From: Liolophura sinensis
Taxonomy: Eukaryota > Mollusca > Polyplacophora > Chitonida > Chitonidae
Length of the DNA stretch: 64,000 nt
Assembly (NCBI RefSeq): GCF_032854445.1
Contig: NC_088301.1
Coordinates: 45,133,116 to 45,197,115, forward strand
Direction: 5' to 3'
The notes beneath the pieces are model-generated. The model was not told where the DNA came from. It did not search any database and saw only the letters and a program-made list of their open reading frames with translations. The translations under genes and the position numbers were made by a program. Position 1 is the stretch's first letter; every line of letters starts with the position of its first letter. This document shows positions 51,441-63,519 of the stretch, piece after piece.

Positions 51441-52617
51441 CTGAACGAAAACACAATTCCTCATGGTCTCAAGGAGGAAACTCAATTTGACAAAAGTTCT
51501 GATGAAAATCTCTTTGCCATTTCAGAATGGTTATCGGAGTCCCACAGAAATAGTTCCACGCCTCCCAGGTACTGTAATCCTGTGACAGTGAAATTACCCC
51601 CTCTGACTTTTTAGAGATGCCGTGAGCTATGCGTGTGCTGAGGCCAGAACTAAACTTAAGTTGTGGCTATGCATTTCTCACTCCTACTGCAGTTATTACA
51701 TTTGTATTGGCTGCTTGTCTTTCGGTCGAACACTTTATCTCCAATTGTACCAAAGCCCTCTCTGTCGCTTTTCCTTTTCCAATATTTTCAATATTTCGTG
51801 CCCCATGGCCGCGGACAATGATTTCCAGGCAGCACAATTACAGCAGTGTGGACAGAGTTTTACCAGATGCAATGAGACAAACATGGCCTTTTCTTCCCAG
51901 AATCCATATGCTAGCTAACGTCTCAATTAATGGAAGCATTTCTCTATACTTCACCATTCAAACAAGCTTCAGGTCGAGCAAAAAATCAATCAAACATTTG
52001 GGGGAGAGCGGAAGTCCAAAAGCTCAACACACCAATATTGACACTGCCCCTGGGATCTAGGACCGCTACCAACCGGTAAGAGATTTTCGATCACTTGACG
52101 GTTTCGATTTTGTCAGTGTCCGTTTCCCTCATCCTCTGCTAAGAAGAACAGAAAAGTTCATAAATCCATACAACTTAGGGTCTACTCTGTGGTGGTCAAC
52201 TGGTTGCAAATAACAGGAGATTAGAGACTTCATCTCTAAGCAAATTTAACAAGTACCAAGAAGATGTTCAAACAAAAGATGATCAATAGATCGAAAAGGC
52301 TTAAAAGTTTTGGTCAGAATCTGTTGTGAACACAAAAATAGAATCCCCAAATGCTTTGAGCAGTTACACATTCTAAACAAAAAGAACTTTTAAAACATTT
52401 TTTCCCCAATATCCCTCAACAACATTCTTGCCGAATAGGAAAAGTTCTACAGATGATGGCCATGTCTCAGTCTACAATTAGGCACAAGGGTAAAGGTACA
52501 AGATAAAGAAACTCAAAAGGCTGTGTTACATAAGAGTGTATGTATATCTAAACCATGAAAGGTCACTCATGTAGATGTAATATTAAAGTTATTAAAATCC
52601 TCGATTTTCATATGATG
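51441..52617. other. Non-coding stretch, possibly conserved regulatory DNA
   Basis: Less AT-rich than average, with two overlapping plus-strand frames (51622-51918 and 51629-52060) that lack splice signals at sensible positions and any domain. Complex, repeat-free sequence at 51.6-52.1 kb is more like a conserved enhancer than a coding exon. Confidence 0.5.
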
Positions 52618-52828
52618 TACCCCAATTGTTCAACCAACTCCGCCATCAGAATTTTCAAACAATCTAAAAGAACAATCGAATGTAGAGAAATAATTTGCAC
52701 AGTTTTATGAAGTTTGCATCTTCAATGATACAAATAAATCATTTTAACCTCATTTTGGTAATTATTGTAAGCATGAATTCCACTGGAAAAAATTGCTTTA
52801 GTGGTTGCAAGGTAAGACATTTACAGTA
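52618..52828. mobile_element. MITE-like element, interior variant A
   Basis: Same interior as 12323-12543: AATAATTTGCACAGTTTTAT + GAAG, a CAATGATACAA block, and AAAATTGCTTTAGTGGTTG, ending ACATTTACAGTA. The left end (CAATTGTTCAACCAA) is diverged. Its existence as a second copy shows that variant A is a real repeat family. Confidence 0.6.
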
Positions 52829-55488
52829 AACCAAAATTAAAAAACAAATATCCTGCACTCCCACACTGGCATAATTTCACTATGTTTTTACTTCACATGG
52901 CCTTAGCCATCTGTAAGCTTTCATACCTTCCATGATTTCTGTCTTACATTAATTTTTAATGTGTATCATAAAATCTGTGAGAAGTTGTGCACAAAATGGA
53001 AACACTGAATCAAGCAAAATTACCTTTTCATGACAGATAATGAAGGAATTACAAAGATTACTGTCAATTATAAGTTAAGGTTGTGACATACCATCTTTTA
53101 GCTGCCACCAATTTGTACCACTTTAGAGACCTAATTTATGTTTGATGAAAGCTTGTTGACTCATTAAACAGACTAACGCCTTGATCTTCCACTCCCCCAA
53201 CTGGAAATAACTGGGAACCAGTTGAAACATAAAACTAATTGATTGAAATGATGTGAGCTTTAACCCCCTGCAAAAATAATGAGACATTTCCAGCAGTTAA
53301 GATAATCAATCAAACTGAAGGTGTCCTTTAAGTGCAATGGAAATGGGTCGGGCTACTACACGGACTGGGGGAGTCTGTGCAACCATACACTTCAGCAAGC
53401 ATGCCCCTAATGTTATAATGAGATATCTACTTCAACATGTGCAGATCATTATTCCAGTATGATGCCTGTAGTCAGACTATCAAATGATAATTAGCGAGTT
53501 AGATGCCACTTATCCCATCAGTGGAAAAGAGAGACATGTTACTCATCCCCCTTGATAACATTTGTAATTGACTGTATCCATTTAATCAAGCACTTGACAC
53601 AACATAGACCCAACTGGGTTCATGATCCGCAGGTCTGGACGATTAGCCTATGTATGAACAACCCGCAAACCTATGGCTGGGTATCCCTCCCTACAAGTTA
53701 CAACTGGTGCAGCCCAATGTACAGTTAGAAAAGGAAAAAAAAAACAAAAACCAAAAAAAAAAACAACAAAAAACAGTGACATTATGATACACTTAGTATT
53801 AAGCATTTGCCACAGAGTGTATGTAAACAATATGTAAAATCTGAGATCCTCAAGAAATCCATACTGACTATATAAGTCTAACCAACTGATTGCATACATC
53901 TAAGCCTAGGAAAAATGGCTGTGGCCAAAGTGGTAAATATATTTGACTTTCAATTCCTAGGACATGCAAAGCAAAGGCTAAAAATGTGCCTTGGACAGAG
54001 AATTTGAGTATTTTGGCCTTTGCACTACGATGTTCAGAGGTGAATCTCAAAATCATACATGTTGCTTTTCAGTCTTTGTATGTACAGGTTATCTTTGGGA
54101 AGAGGCACAAAATGCCAGTATACGTTTTGGGGAGAAACATACATTGTACAAAAAGGTTAAACACAAGCTGGAGGGTTTCAACCAGTGGCAATAGTGACAG
54201 GTGCCTGCTCAAGTCCCAGGAAAGATAAACGAAGTTGAAAGGTGAAATTAGCACTTGGGTGGTGCAGAGAAAACACATCCTGTGTTGTTGTGGTGATCAA
54301 AGTACTTTCTTAAGTTCCTGTTTGTGTATCAGTTCCCTGGATCCAACATTTCCTGTATGCCTCCTCATCAAACAACTCAAAAGTATGTTTTACCACAGTT
54401 CAGTAGCAATCACACACAATCTCAGCCCATTTACTCAAGCTTTTATTTTTCTTACACACCTTGCAAGCCATTTGTACTTAGTCTCTGGTCTCCAGAGAAC
54501 CAAAGAAACACCACGCTCAAGACAGTCTGACCAATAACATGTAGAGCTAAGGCATCAGTTTGAAACAGTTGGCAGTCATTATGATTACTCCATAGAAATA
54601 GAAGATATAACTCACATCCAATTTTTTCATCATCCTCCGGAAAAACAATTAGATGACATCATGTGTTTATTGCATGTAACATACATACACGCACAGGTAA
54701 TCGTAATACACTGTATTCAAATACATATTTCTCCAGTGGTGAACACCTGAAACATGACTTAAAGTGTATTATGCTTGCATATGTCCCAATAAATACAGGT
54801 AAAATATTATTTGCAAGGAACACAGCTTGGGAATTCTACTATAAACACCACACACATACACTGTACAGCATATGTACAAGTACATGTTATCAATGTGCCA
54901 TACAAGAGAACTGTGACTGTAAATGCATACATGTATGTACAACAAAATCAGAGGCCTGGTCCCTTTGCATTTTCATATGATTGTTTGTTAAATGTGACGA
55001 CAACACAGCATTTTCAGTAATTCTTCACCAGTGACATGTACTAAGTTGCAATTAACATCACTGCATTATTGTTACCTAATTGTAATCAAGCCATGGTGTT
55101 CAGGGAATGTAAATTTCTGCTTTTCATGCATCTACATGACCATTTAGAATAAAACCTTCACTGAGGTAAATTGAGTCCTGATTTCACCAGTTAGCTGTGT
55201 GACCTTTAGTTTCAACTTTCTATTATGTGGTCTTTTATTGCTAGAAATTTAACATTGAAAATTCCCTGGAGGGGAGCACAGTTCAAAATTAAAGGCATAT
55301 GTGTGCACTCATTTTTAGCCAGTGCACCTTAAAGAGATGACCTGTGCACACATTTACTATGTCTGAGAGCAGCCACGATGGTGTTTCTCATTCAAGTCCT
55401 TTATTTAAACTCCATACGCAATGTAAAATGCTCTACAGTGGCAGAGTCATGCATCTTTGAGGCTACATCAGTGCTTATTCCTAATCAG
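52829..55488. other. Non-coding stretch
   Basis: No supported exon. Contains an A/C-rich low-complexity tract at 53728-53774. The several frames of 60-105 codons at 53.9-55.0 kb overlap on both strands and show no domain or splice context. Confidence 0.6.
53728..53774. repeat. A-rich low-complexity tract
   Basis: A runs broken by single C and G residues for about 47 bases. It accounts for the phenylalanine-rich minus-strand frame across it. Confidence 0.85.
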
Positions 55489-55615
55489 GCCATGGAGACC
55501 TCTGAACAAAGAAGATCCACCATTAAAGAAGTTCTGGATGACCCTGCATTTCTTCTTAGGAAGCAAACCATCCGAAAATCCCACTATATCTATGAGATTT
55601 ACCTGTTTAAACTTG
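55489..55615 (+). other. Weak exon candidate
   Basis: On the plus strand GCTTATTCCTAATCAG is a fair acceptor and CTTG/GTAATT a fair donor. The 127 bases between are open in phase 0, reading AMETSEQRRSTIKEVLDD and then FLLRKQTIRKSHYIYEIY, a composition like a charged helical protein. The frame is also open upstream of the acceptor, so the acceptor does not mark a change from non-coding sequence. No family is recognised and no partner exon was found on this strand. Confidence 0.15.
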
Positions 55616-56960
55616 GTAATTAAAATATACTATTCCGGAAGTGACAAAAGTCAGCTGCTCCCCTCTTGTGACTGAAGAAAAAATGCCAAATAAGCTTGCT
55701 GGATTTGGGATGTTGGGCTGTTCCCTGAAGATTGGGGCTTATTATGGTCTGGCCTGCATTTCTGCCGATCTTCTGAGACCCCAGGGCTTATCTGCCCCAG
55801 AATAAATATAAATCAATCCTGTTTCTGAGGACAGCATTTGCTTTAACACAGGTACCAAGGGCCAAACTTTCTCAATTTCAGTTTAATGGAAATATCTGCA
55901 ACAGGTATAAACAACTGTAAAAGGTCAAGCAAGCCAGGATTAAAGGGAATGCAATTTCCACATGCATGCCAAAATTTGATACGCTGTCAAGCTGTGAATT
56001 CATTACTTTCTAGGTAGTGCCCATGTGTGAACTGATCAAAAGTATTCCCTCTCCCATAGTCCAAAAAAAAAAAATAAATAAAGTAAACAAGTAAAAATAA
56101 TACATCATCCTCATTTTCCAAACCAGATACCTGGTATTCATATAATCAGGTAGTTCCACTTAGAATTTTTACATATATATCACAAGTAGTATTAAACCTA
56201 AAAGATGAATTCTTTTTGTACCTATTACTAGTAATACTATCAGGTGTAATATTTACCATCCATGCCATAAAGCATTCCGAAAACAACCAGTTTAATTGAC
56301 AATATTCTGAGAGAGTCTGATCCATATACTACTGACACAGAGCCAGATGAGATCTACTCAAACTGCCTTTCCACACTTAAGCGTATTAAAATAATTTAAC
56401 TATATCTGAAATATTTTAAGGGTAAATTACGTCAGGTATTGTGTGGCCATATGGTTTCATGTGTAAAGGTTGTGAGTGAAACATTTCTCTTTAAATATCA
56501 GTTTCTTTTTACTTCTTTTGGTCAACGCCAAAAATATCTTTATCTATCCCTGATATACTTGCTTACTTTTCACACGCTACTACCTATAAAGGCTCAATTG
56601 GAAGTCTGATTAAAAGTACAACTTACCCGCCAATGAATGCAAGTAGGGCAAACAATCTGCAGTTCGCAGTCAGTTCAATCTAACAACTTGTTTGAGGGCT
56701 CAGTGAGACCCACCAAGAGGTGAAACGGTAAAACTGGACCTGTGATTGGATAATAACACCAACATCTGGAACTTGTGATAAACACAGCTCCAGGGCACTA
56801 AGATAAGATCTCAGAGCACTGTGATCTAGGCACAGATTATGTAGCATCCACCACATAGACTACAGCACACCCTGGCTTACCTCCACACATACTGAAAAAC
56901 ACACATACATACAATAGAAGCAAATATAACAGCAAGATATTAGACAAATAGACTCACACA
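55616..56960. other. Non-coding stretch
   Basis: No gene recognised. Two donor-like sites on the minus strand (GGCGG/GTAAGTTG at 56627 and GTGTGGAG/GTAAGCC at about 56875) have no convincing exon. The second would imply an 11-base exon after a good polypyrimidine tract. Confidence 0.55.
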
Positions 56961-57183
56961 TACTATAATTCCCCAACCTTTCTGCATATGAAAAAGCAAT
57001 TTTCAGTGCAATTTTAGCACAGTTTGAAGTTGATTTTGGAGACAAAACTACATTTGTTAGATAGGCCAGTTTCAGGGATTCACAAAAAGTGTGCTTTTAT
57101 CAATAATCATAGAGTAATGCTTTCAGAATATGCTTGAGTAAACAGTTTGCAAACAGGCAAAAAGGTCGAAGAATTACAGTAGT
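56961..57183 (-). mobile_element. MITE copy, interior variant B
   Basis: The left end TACTATAATTCCCCAACC and the right end AAAAAGGTCGAAGAATTACA + GTA are imperfect inverted repeats of one another. The interior shares GCCAGTTTCAGGGATTCACA and TGCTTTCAGAATATGCTT blocks with 7127-7334. It starts and ends with TA, as expected for a Tc1/mariner-type non-autonomous element. Confidence 0.75.
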
Positions 57184-57227
57184 GTTAACTACTAAAATAC
57201 ATACTGTAGGTCCAACTTTCAAAATGT

Positions 57228-57291
57228 TCTGACCATGACATTGCTGCAATGTGGCTGAAGTGGCGCTAAGCCATAAACATTCATTCCTTTA
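57228..57291 (+). mobile_element. SINE 3'-end fragment (GGCGTTAAAC-type family)
   Basis: Reads TGGCTGAAGTGGCGCTAAGC then CATAAACATTCATTCCTTTA, which matches the sense strand of the 11302-11367 copy (GATGTGGCGTTAAACCATAA plus CATT tail). Diverged, with no clear duplication at the flanks. It lies just beyond the MITE at 56961-57183. Confidence 0.65.
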
Positions 57292-60116
57292 TTATAGGGT
57301 CAGGAACTATACAAAAATAAGCTTTCTATTCTCCACTAGTTTTCTAAATCATACAGAACATACATCTTAAATATTTTAAATCAGGCAAAACTGTCAACTA
57401 ATTCCTGCTTTTGTTGAAATTTGTATCTCATTCACATCTCATTCACCAACTGAAGATGTATTTTAGCAGACTTATCTGAAAATAGCTCAATTGAACACTG
57501 CAGTGGTTTATAATAACCTTCACTTATCACTGACACGAATCACAGATTGGCATATCAGAGACTCTCTGATGCACAAAGCCTGAAAGTACAAGGCCACAAT
57601 GGCATGACCTTTACAGGAAGTACTGAAAAGTCATTTGTTCTGTCTGGGCCCTATGAGGTGAAATGGTGACAAAGGGGAATGACAGATCTATGGATTACAG
57701 AGAGGACAACAAATCGAATTTGCCATGACCTGAATCACACCACCATTTGTTTTATCAGTTAGAGCTGACATGATCATAGTTGGTATTCTTGCAAGAATCT
57801 ATCTGAGCCAACATCAGAAAAACCGCACAACAGAAAATATATCAACATGCTCTTCATGTTTAACACAAAGGACTAAAATCTTATTACGCTGAGGGTTAGA
57901 ACTCAGCCTTAAATGTGTCATTAAAGATCAATTGATTTGGGGGTGATTTTCGAAGCAGATTACTTTCCCAAATTGTGGTCAAGGATTCCACCCAAAGAGC
58001 ACCATGATATCTACAACCACTGACCTTACACCGATCTGTTTGACCTTTCTGATAAAATCTCTTTCTCTAGTGTTGCTAATTCAGCAACCTAGACCCTCTC
58101 TTAATCTCAACATCTCAATTCCAAAAGTCTCCAGGCCTCTCTCAAGATATGGCTAATATTCTTTGACTCCCACACCAATATTTCTAACGATTTTAGCTCC
58201 ACATTGTCAAAGATCTATCAAGAAGTCTTTGAACCTATTCAGAATAGGAATAAATGTCAGATTTTTACTGTGTGTAAATTTGAAGCACTGCAAGAAAAAA
58301 AATCAAATAAAAGCCAAAGGAATGAGAGAATATAAGGTTCAATACGATCATCACGATAGCGAAATGGAGAAAAAAACACCCTTCAAATAATTTTCTTTTG
58401 AAGCCGTATGACTTATTCGATAAATAGAGTAGAAGGATTACACATCCGTTATGTCCCTATGAAGGCAGTAGACATGACAGTTGGTGAAAGCAGTTTTGTA
58501 TTATTGTCAATAACGCCAGATTCGATAAAACCAGGGAACACACTTTGAGTGACGCTTAGGGAAGCCAGTAAAGACACAACTCTGACAGGTAGCTCCAATT
58601 AGAGACTTGCCTACACGAAAATCTCAACTTTTTCATCACTTAATAGAAATATTTCAATTTTCCCAGTGCCAGTACAGATAGTAATCAATTCCTGTACCCC
58701 AGGGAAAAAAGTTAGTCTTAGTTGGAAAAAATTATCCACATATGGAAAACTTTTGATTAATTTCTAGAGCAGCCAATGGTTGGGTATTTGATGGTTATCA
58801 GAGAGTTCATGTCCAGGACAGGAAAAAATTGGACATTTCCATTAACGTAACTCTGTTGAGAAAGAGACATTCAGACCCTCCTTGATGAATTTTGCTTCTC
58901 CAGACAAATCAACAACCTGAATCACGACAAATACCATATTATATATGGCAGTAATGTCAATAAGACAGGCCCTATATATCAACTTGTCAAAGATTTATCT
59001 TAATGAAACAGATATGTCTGAATACCATCAATTCCATTGTAAAACATTCCATACCAGAAGTCCAGTATTCATACACTTAGTATAAAGCTAGACTAAATGT
59101 GTCATCTATACAGTCAGATTTATTTCTTTTCGAGATGAAGTAAACTATCCTTCTACAGCCGCGGATGTCATTTTCAGCAAAAGCTCTGAACCTTGACAGT
59201 TGGAAGAAGTTTTAGTAAATACCTAGAGAATGCATCTTCAACTTCACATTCACAATATCACTCTACTGTGTATACCAAATCCATGTTTGACATAATTAAC
59301 ATGTTTTCTTAGACTTTGGAGCTTTTGACAGTCGTTACATACCATGGCAATAGGGCTCTACCAGTGTCCTATAAAGTGTAACACCCTCCCCACACTCTAA
59401 AACAAGTCATGTGGCCCAGTTCTTTAGCTAGTTCTGACTGTGTCAGCCACAGGCTGGCCACCTGACTCTTACTGCCTAAGTTCAAGTCCCTGGCAGTATC
59501 CTAAAGCATCTAGCATAGGGGTATTAAGTTGTTACAGAAGCCTAGCCTGTCTATCAACACTCCAGTTACAAGTCTGGGCTCAGTGTTTACAGTCCACCCT
59601 CACTGACAGCAGGAAGCAGGGGGAACCCCAGCATAGCAATGAAACATTAAAACTCTCTCCAGATTTAACCTTAAACAAACCTCTAGCTAACAGACCCCCT
59701 GATAGAGCCAATCTGTGCCTCCTGTAATCTCTAGCAGGTGCTTTGAACACTCTAGCAACGCAGGCGTTCCCCTTACTAGTTTTCTCCAGACTGCAAAGCA
59801 TTATATTTTATGAAAGATTAACACTAAAATTATATTTAAGCACTTGACAAGAATTTTAAGAACTAAAATTTTGGATGTTGGTATCTATTTAACAAATTCT
59901 AATTGGTGGTTCTGTGCATTATCATGGATCTTCAGAAACATCTTTTGGCATTCTTTTAGGCAGTAGCAAATTCTCTCCCCTTTCAAAACCCTAAATCTCC
60001 CAACATATAAATACAAGTTTACAACACTGAGGAAAATATTTTAATCCTTATTATTAGCAGTATTTTCACACCTGTAATATTCAGAGAGACATATATGTAG
60101 TTTTAGTCTTATTTTT
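57292..60116. other. Non-coding stretch
   Basis: AT-rich sequence without supported exons. The plus-strand frame at 59440-59727 contains GTTCAAGTCCC, which resembles a tRNA B box, but no tRNA fold or A box could be matched to it. Confidence 0.6.
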
Positions 60117-60316
60117 NNNNNNNNNNNNNNNNNNNNNNNNNNNNNNNNNNNNNNNNNNNNNNNNNNNNNNNNNNNNNNNNNNNNNNNNNNNNNNNNNNNN
60201 NNNNNNNNNNNNNNNNNNNNNNNNNNNNNNNNNNNNNNNNNNNNNNNNNNNNNNNNNNNNNNNNNNNNNNNNNNNNNNNNNNNNNNNNNNNNNNNNNNNN
60301 NNNNNNNNNNNNNNNN
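60117..60316. other. Assembly gap of 200 N
   Basis: Exactly 200 undetermined bases. A round number suggests a fixed-size placeholder rather than a measured gap, so true distance and even order across it are uncertain. The frame spanning it is meaningless. Confidence 0.99.
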
Positions 60317-63286
60317 TTTTGACAACTCTTAACAGTTTAGAAAATATTTTGAAAAAAAAAACACAGTTTTTTCGTCACATGATAATTTCACCCAATAGCA
60401 AGCTTGTACAATTTTCAACACAGAATGTTTCCCTTATCACCCTGAATGTACCTAGGCCTTGTGCAACTGCAGTTTGAATTTCAGCTCAATCACATCGGTC
60501 GTTCTGGACAAGATGTTTAAAGATTTTCATCACCATCCAATATCCAACTAAAATCAAAATCCAATGATCAAAAGTTTCCAAAAGCTTAGGTGCAAAACTT
60601 CAGGTCTGTAGCTGAAACAGAGAAATTTCATAAATGTGCGACTTGCCACTTTGTCTAAAAAGCACGGACAAATTTGTGGAGAATAATAATATTACCTAAC
60701 AAAAACAATAGGGATTCTGAAGTCTGAATGGCCTGAACCCCTAAACATACACAGTAAAAATAGCATCTTGAAGCTGCAAATTCATACAAAGAAATAAACT
60801 AAAACACCAAGGCAATTCCGTTTCTCAGCACCAACGTTTTGTAAACTGTACTTGGGTTAAAAGGTAGATATTCAACAACATATTACGCAGTACTAATATA
60901 TTACACACTATAATGAATCAAAATGTAAAAATTTGCACCCAAGGTTACAACAACAAAATCTGCATCAAATTTATATCATGTAGCAAGTGAAAGAAATAAA
61001 TAGCAGAATGACTCAAGACTATGTTTCAAAACATTTTTAGTTCTCTATCCTGAGAATAAAAAGCTATGTTTTTCCTAAATTTGTAAAACAAAAAATGTCA
61101 TTTTATGGATACCAATCATTTTAAAGAAAATTACAAACTTTCTCATCGCTATTAGGTGACAAAAACAGTTCAAAATCTACATAATTACTGAGGTTTTTCC
61201 ACCTACACAGTAAATATGGATACTATGGGAGAAAACAGCAAATTCACAAACCTCAGTTACTACCCACAGTTCACTCTTACTACACAAGTGATGTATCATA
61301 ATTATTGTTAGCACATACTTAAGTCAACATCACAGTTTTGAAAAAGCATTTTAATCATCGCTATATCTCAAGTCTTTTTAGTTCATGCACAGAGAGGAAA
61401 TTCTTCACTTAGGTAACCTTTGGACTTGTGATTCAGCCTCAAGTATTCGTATATCCTTACCAAATTTCCTGCAGTCACATAAACATAGTTGATTCAGATT
61501 TAAAGCTCTTCAATACATGTAAACATCACCAACGTCTTAGAACAGGGAGCATTTTATTAACAGTTTCAGTTACATCACTTGCAAGCTGACAGGAGTAATG
61601 ATCAACAATATCTGATGTCATTGTGTTAGAAATTGAGGGGAAACAAATCATCTAATAGAGCTACAAATTGTATTTGTTCTAATTGCAGTAGAAAAAGTGA
61701 GAGGAGAAGCAAGCTTTTATTTCTAGCTATGAGAATGACAGATTAAAAAAAAAAAAGGTTCATGCCTATAATATGCCGCAGGAATCCACACACTTATATA
61801 TATATAATGGAACATTGTCCTCGATGGCATTCACTGGAGAGGCTAAACAACAGGTGGTTTCCTCAAAGGGGTCACCCAATGGCTAATATGCTATAACTGA
61901 GATGGTATGTGTCAGCTTCAGATCACTATCAGTGCTGAGTAGTTAATTCATGCAGTCAGATCTAGTCTTTGTGTTTACCTTCGTCAGGATATAGTTAATA
62001 GACAGGAGATTATGAAGTCAATTATACATGTCATGAGCAGCACAATAGTCGAGCTACCCCTAGGTGCACCCTGGAGAGATGGATATCAAAACGGACACAG
62101 GCAGGATGGCCTGGCTGCAGCCATTCCGGCCTGTTTCCCATAGAATGAGTGTACATCCCATACCAGCAAAACCAGCTGGCCAATAGACAAGGAAGTCTGA
62201 TATTCTATAATGCTGAATAGGTCCACTGACTACAGATACAATGACACAGGGGAAATATTAATATATCCGACAGCCAGGAGGGTTCACAGTGACCATTGGA
62301 ACCATTAAACCACACACGTCAACCCTCCGTGATACCATTACACTACAACTATTTTTAATAGCATTTTTTCCATCAAGATTCATCTTGGGAGTCTTGAGGC
62401 TTTAATAATTACAGCTGGTGAAAAGGTATAAATGAGGTACAGCTCAAGTTCCACTATAAATAGAGTTCTCTCCCATCCTAAACGGTAACTTGTAAATTTA
62501 CAGAACATTAATTTTATTCTTTTTTATTTTTTCATCTTTTTTTTTTTTTCGCAGAAAACCTGGAGAGGAAAATAAAAATTGTTCTCCCACTCATTTTATT
62601 TGTTTAAACACAAACTGTGTTGAATTCTCTCAGATATAGTGAAATAATTTCATGAAAAAGTTATTTCCCTCACACAGCATGAACAGGAAGAATATCTCAG
62701 AACAGGAATTCCTGATGGTAGGCACGGAACTGTCTTTGTGGTTATGATGCACACATTAACAAAATGTCACAACCACATCTTGCAACCTCAACTACACTAG
62801 TACGTTTATTCTGTGTAAATTAGTTACATTATATGTGGCAATTAAGACAAATGTACTAATACTGATAGCAGATCAACAGTGACATCAGCCATAGTATCTA
62901 AGCTACAGTACCAGTGGCACTTTGGGCATTAAGTTTGAGTTAGATCTGGAGAGACCCCGCTGCCATTAGAGCTCTATGTATTTTGTATCAATTAGGTTTT
63001 GAATTTCTGCGTTTCATTGCTTTATTCTGTTCTCATCAGTTAATAGCATGTTCCATTCCAACAACAAGAATACATTTGAAAATTCTTAATTAAAACTGAA
63101 AAATACCTGTAAACTGTCTTAAATTCTCACCTGATTTTTATGTTTTTGCCATATCTCTCTCTATTTCGAAGCCAAGTTTGTTACAAAAAGTATGTCCCAT
63201 AAATTCAATATCAAACATCAACATACACAATATGGGCTACTAAATGTCTTCCACAAATATAGTAATATATTCTTAAAATGTTTGTT
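60317..63286. other. Non-coding stretch
   Basis: Very AT-rich, with short runs of A or T (61745-61756, 62540-62550) and a TATATATATAT tract near 61797. No exon, RNA gene or further repeat family recognised. Confidence 0.65.
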
Positions 63287-63519
63287 CATTTATTTGATTG
63301 GTGTTTTACATCGTAGTCAAGAATATTTACTTGGCGGCCAGAATTATGGTTCGACGAAACAGGTCTCACCACAATCCACAGGTTGCTGACAGAACTTCTC
63401 ACATACCACTAGAGAGGTACAGTAGCCAGCATGTGTTGGACTTCAACTCACAGTATTCACATTGATGAGAGGTTCTTGATTCATTGTGCTGCGCTAGCAT
63501 AGGCTAAACCACCAGGCCA
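63287..63519 (-). mobile_element. Near full-length tRNA-derived SINE
   Basis: In the minus-strand sense the element begins GGCCTGGTGGTTTAGCC, has TGAGTTGAAGTCC (inverse of 63439-63451), and ends in AAATATTCTTGACTACGATG, TAAAACACCAATC and an AAATAAATG tail. The second motif fits a Pol III B box (GTTCRANNCC) and the head is a decayed A-box region. About 233 bp. Its tail matches the short copies at 47383-47440 and 1551-1640. The many substitutions point to an old, inactive copy. A short open frame across it is incidental. Confidence 0.75.

Noticed and set aside
51622-52060. 143-codon plus-strand frame, among the longest in the window
   Set aside because: No recognisable domain and no splice context; the complex sequence is as well explained by a conserved non-coding element.
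56865-56885. 11-base minus-strand microexon (TATGTGTGGAG) between a strong acceptor and GTAAGCC
   Set aside because: Too short to trust without transcript evidence, and its length would shift the frame.
59430-59510. tRNA or SINE head suggested by GTTCAAGTCCC
   Set aside because: No A box at the proper distance and no cloverleaf could be drawn.
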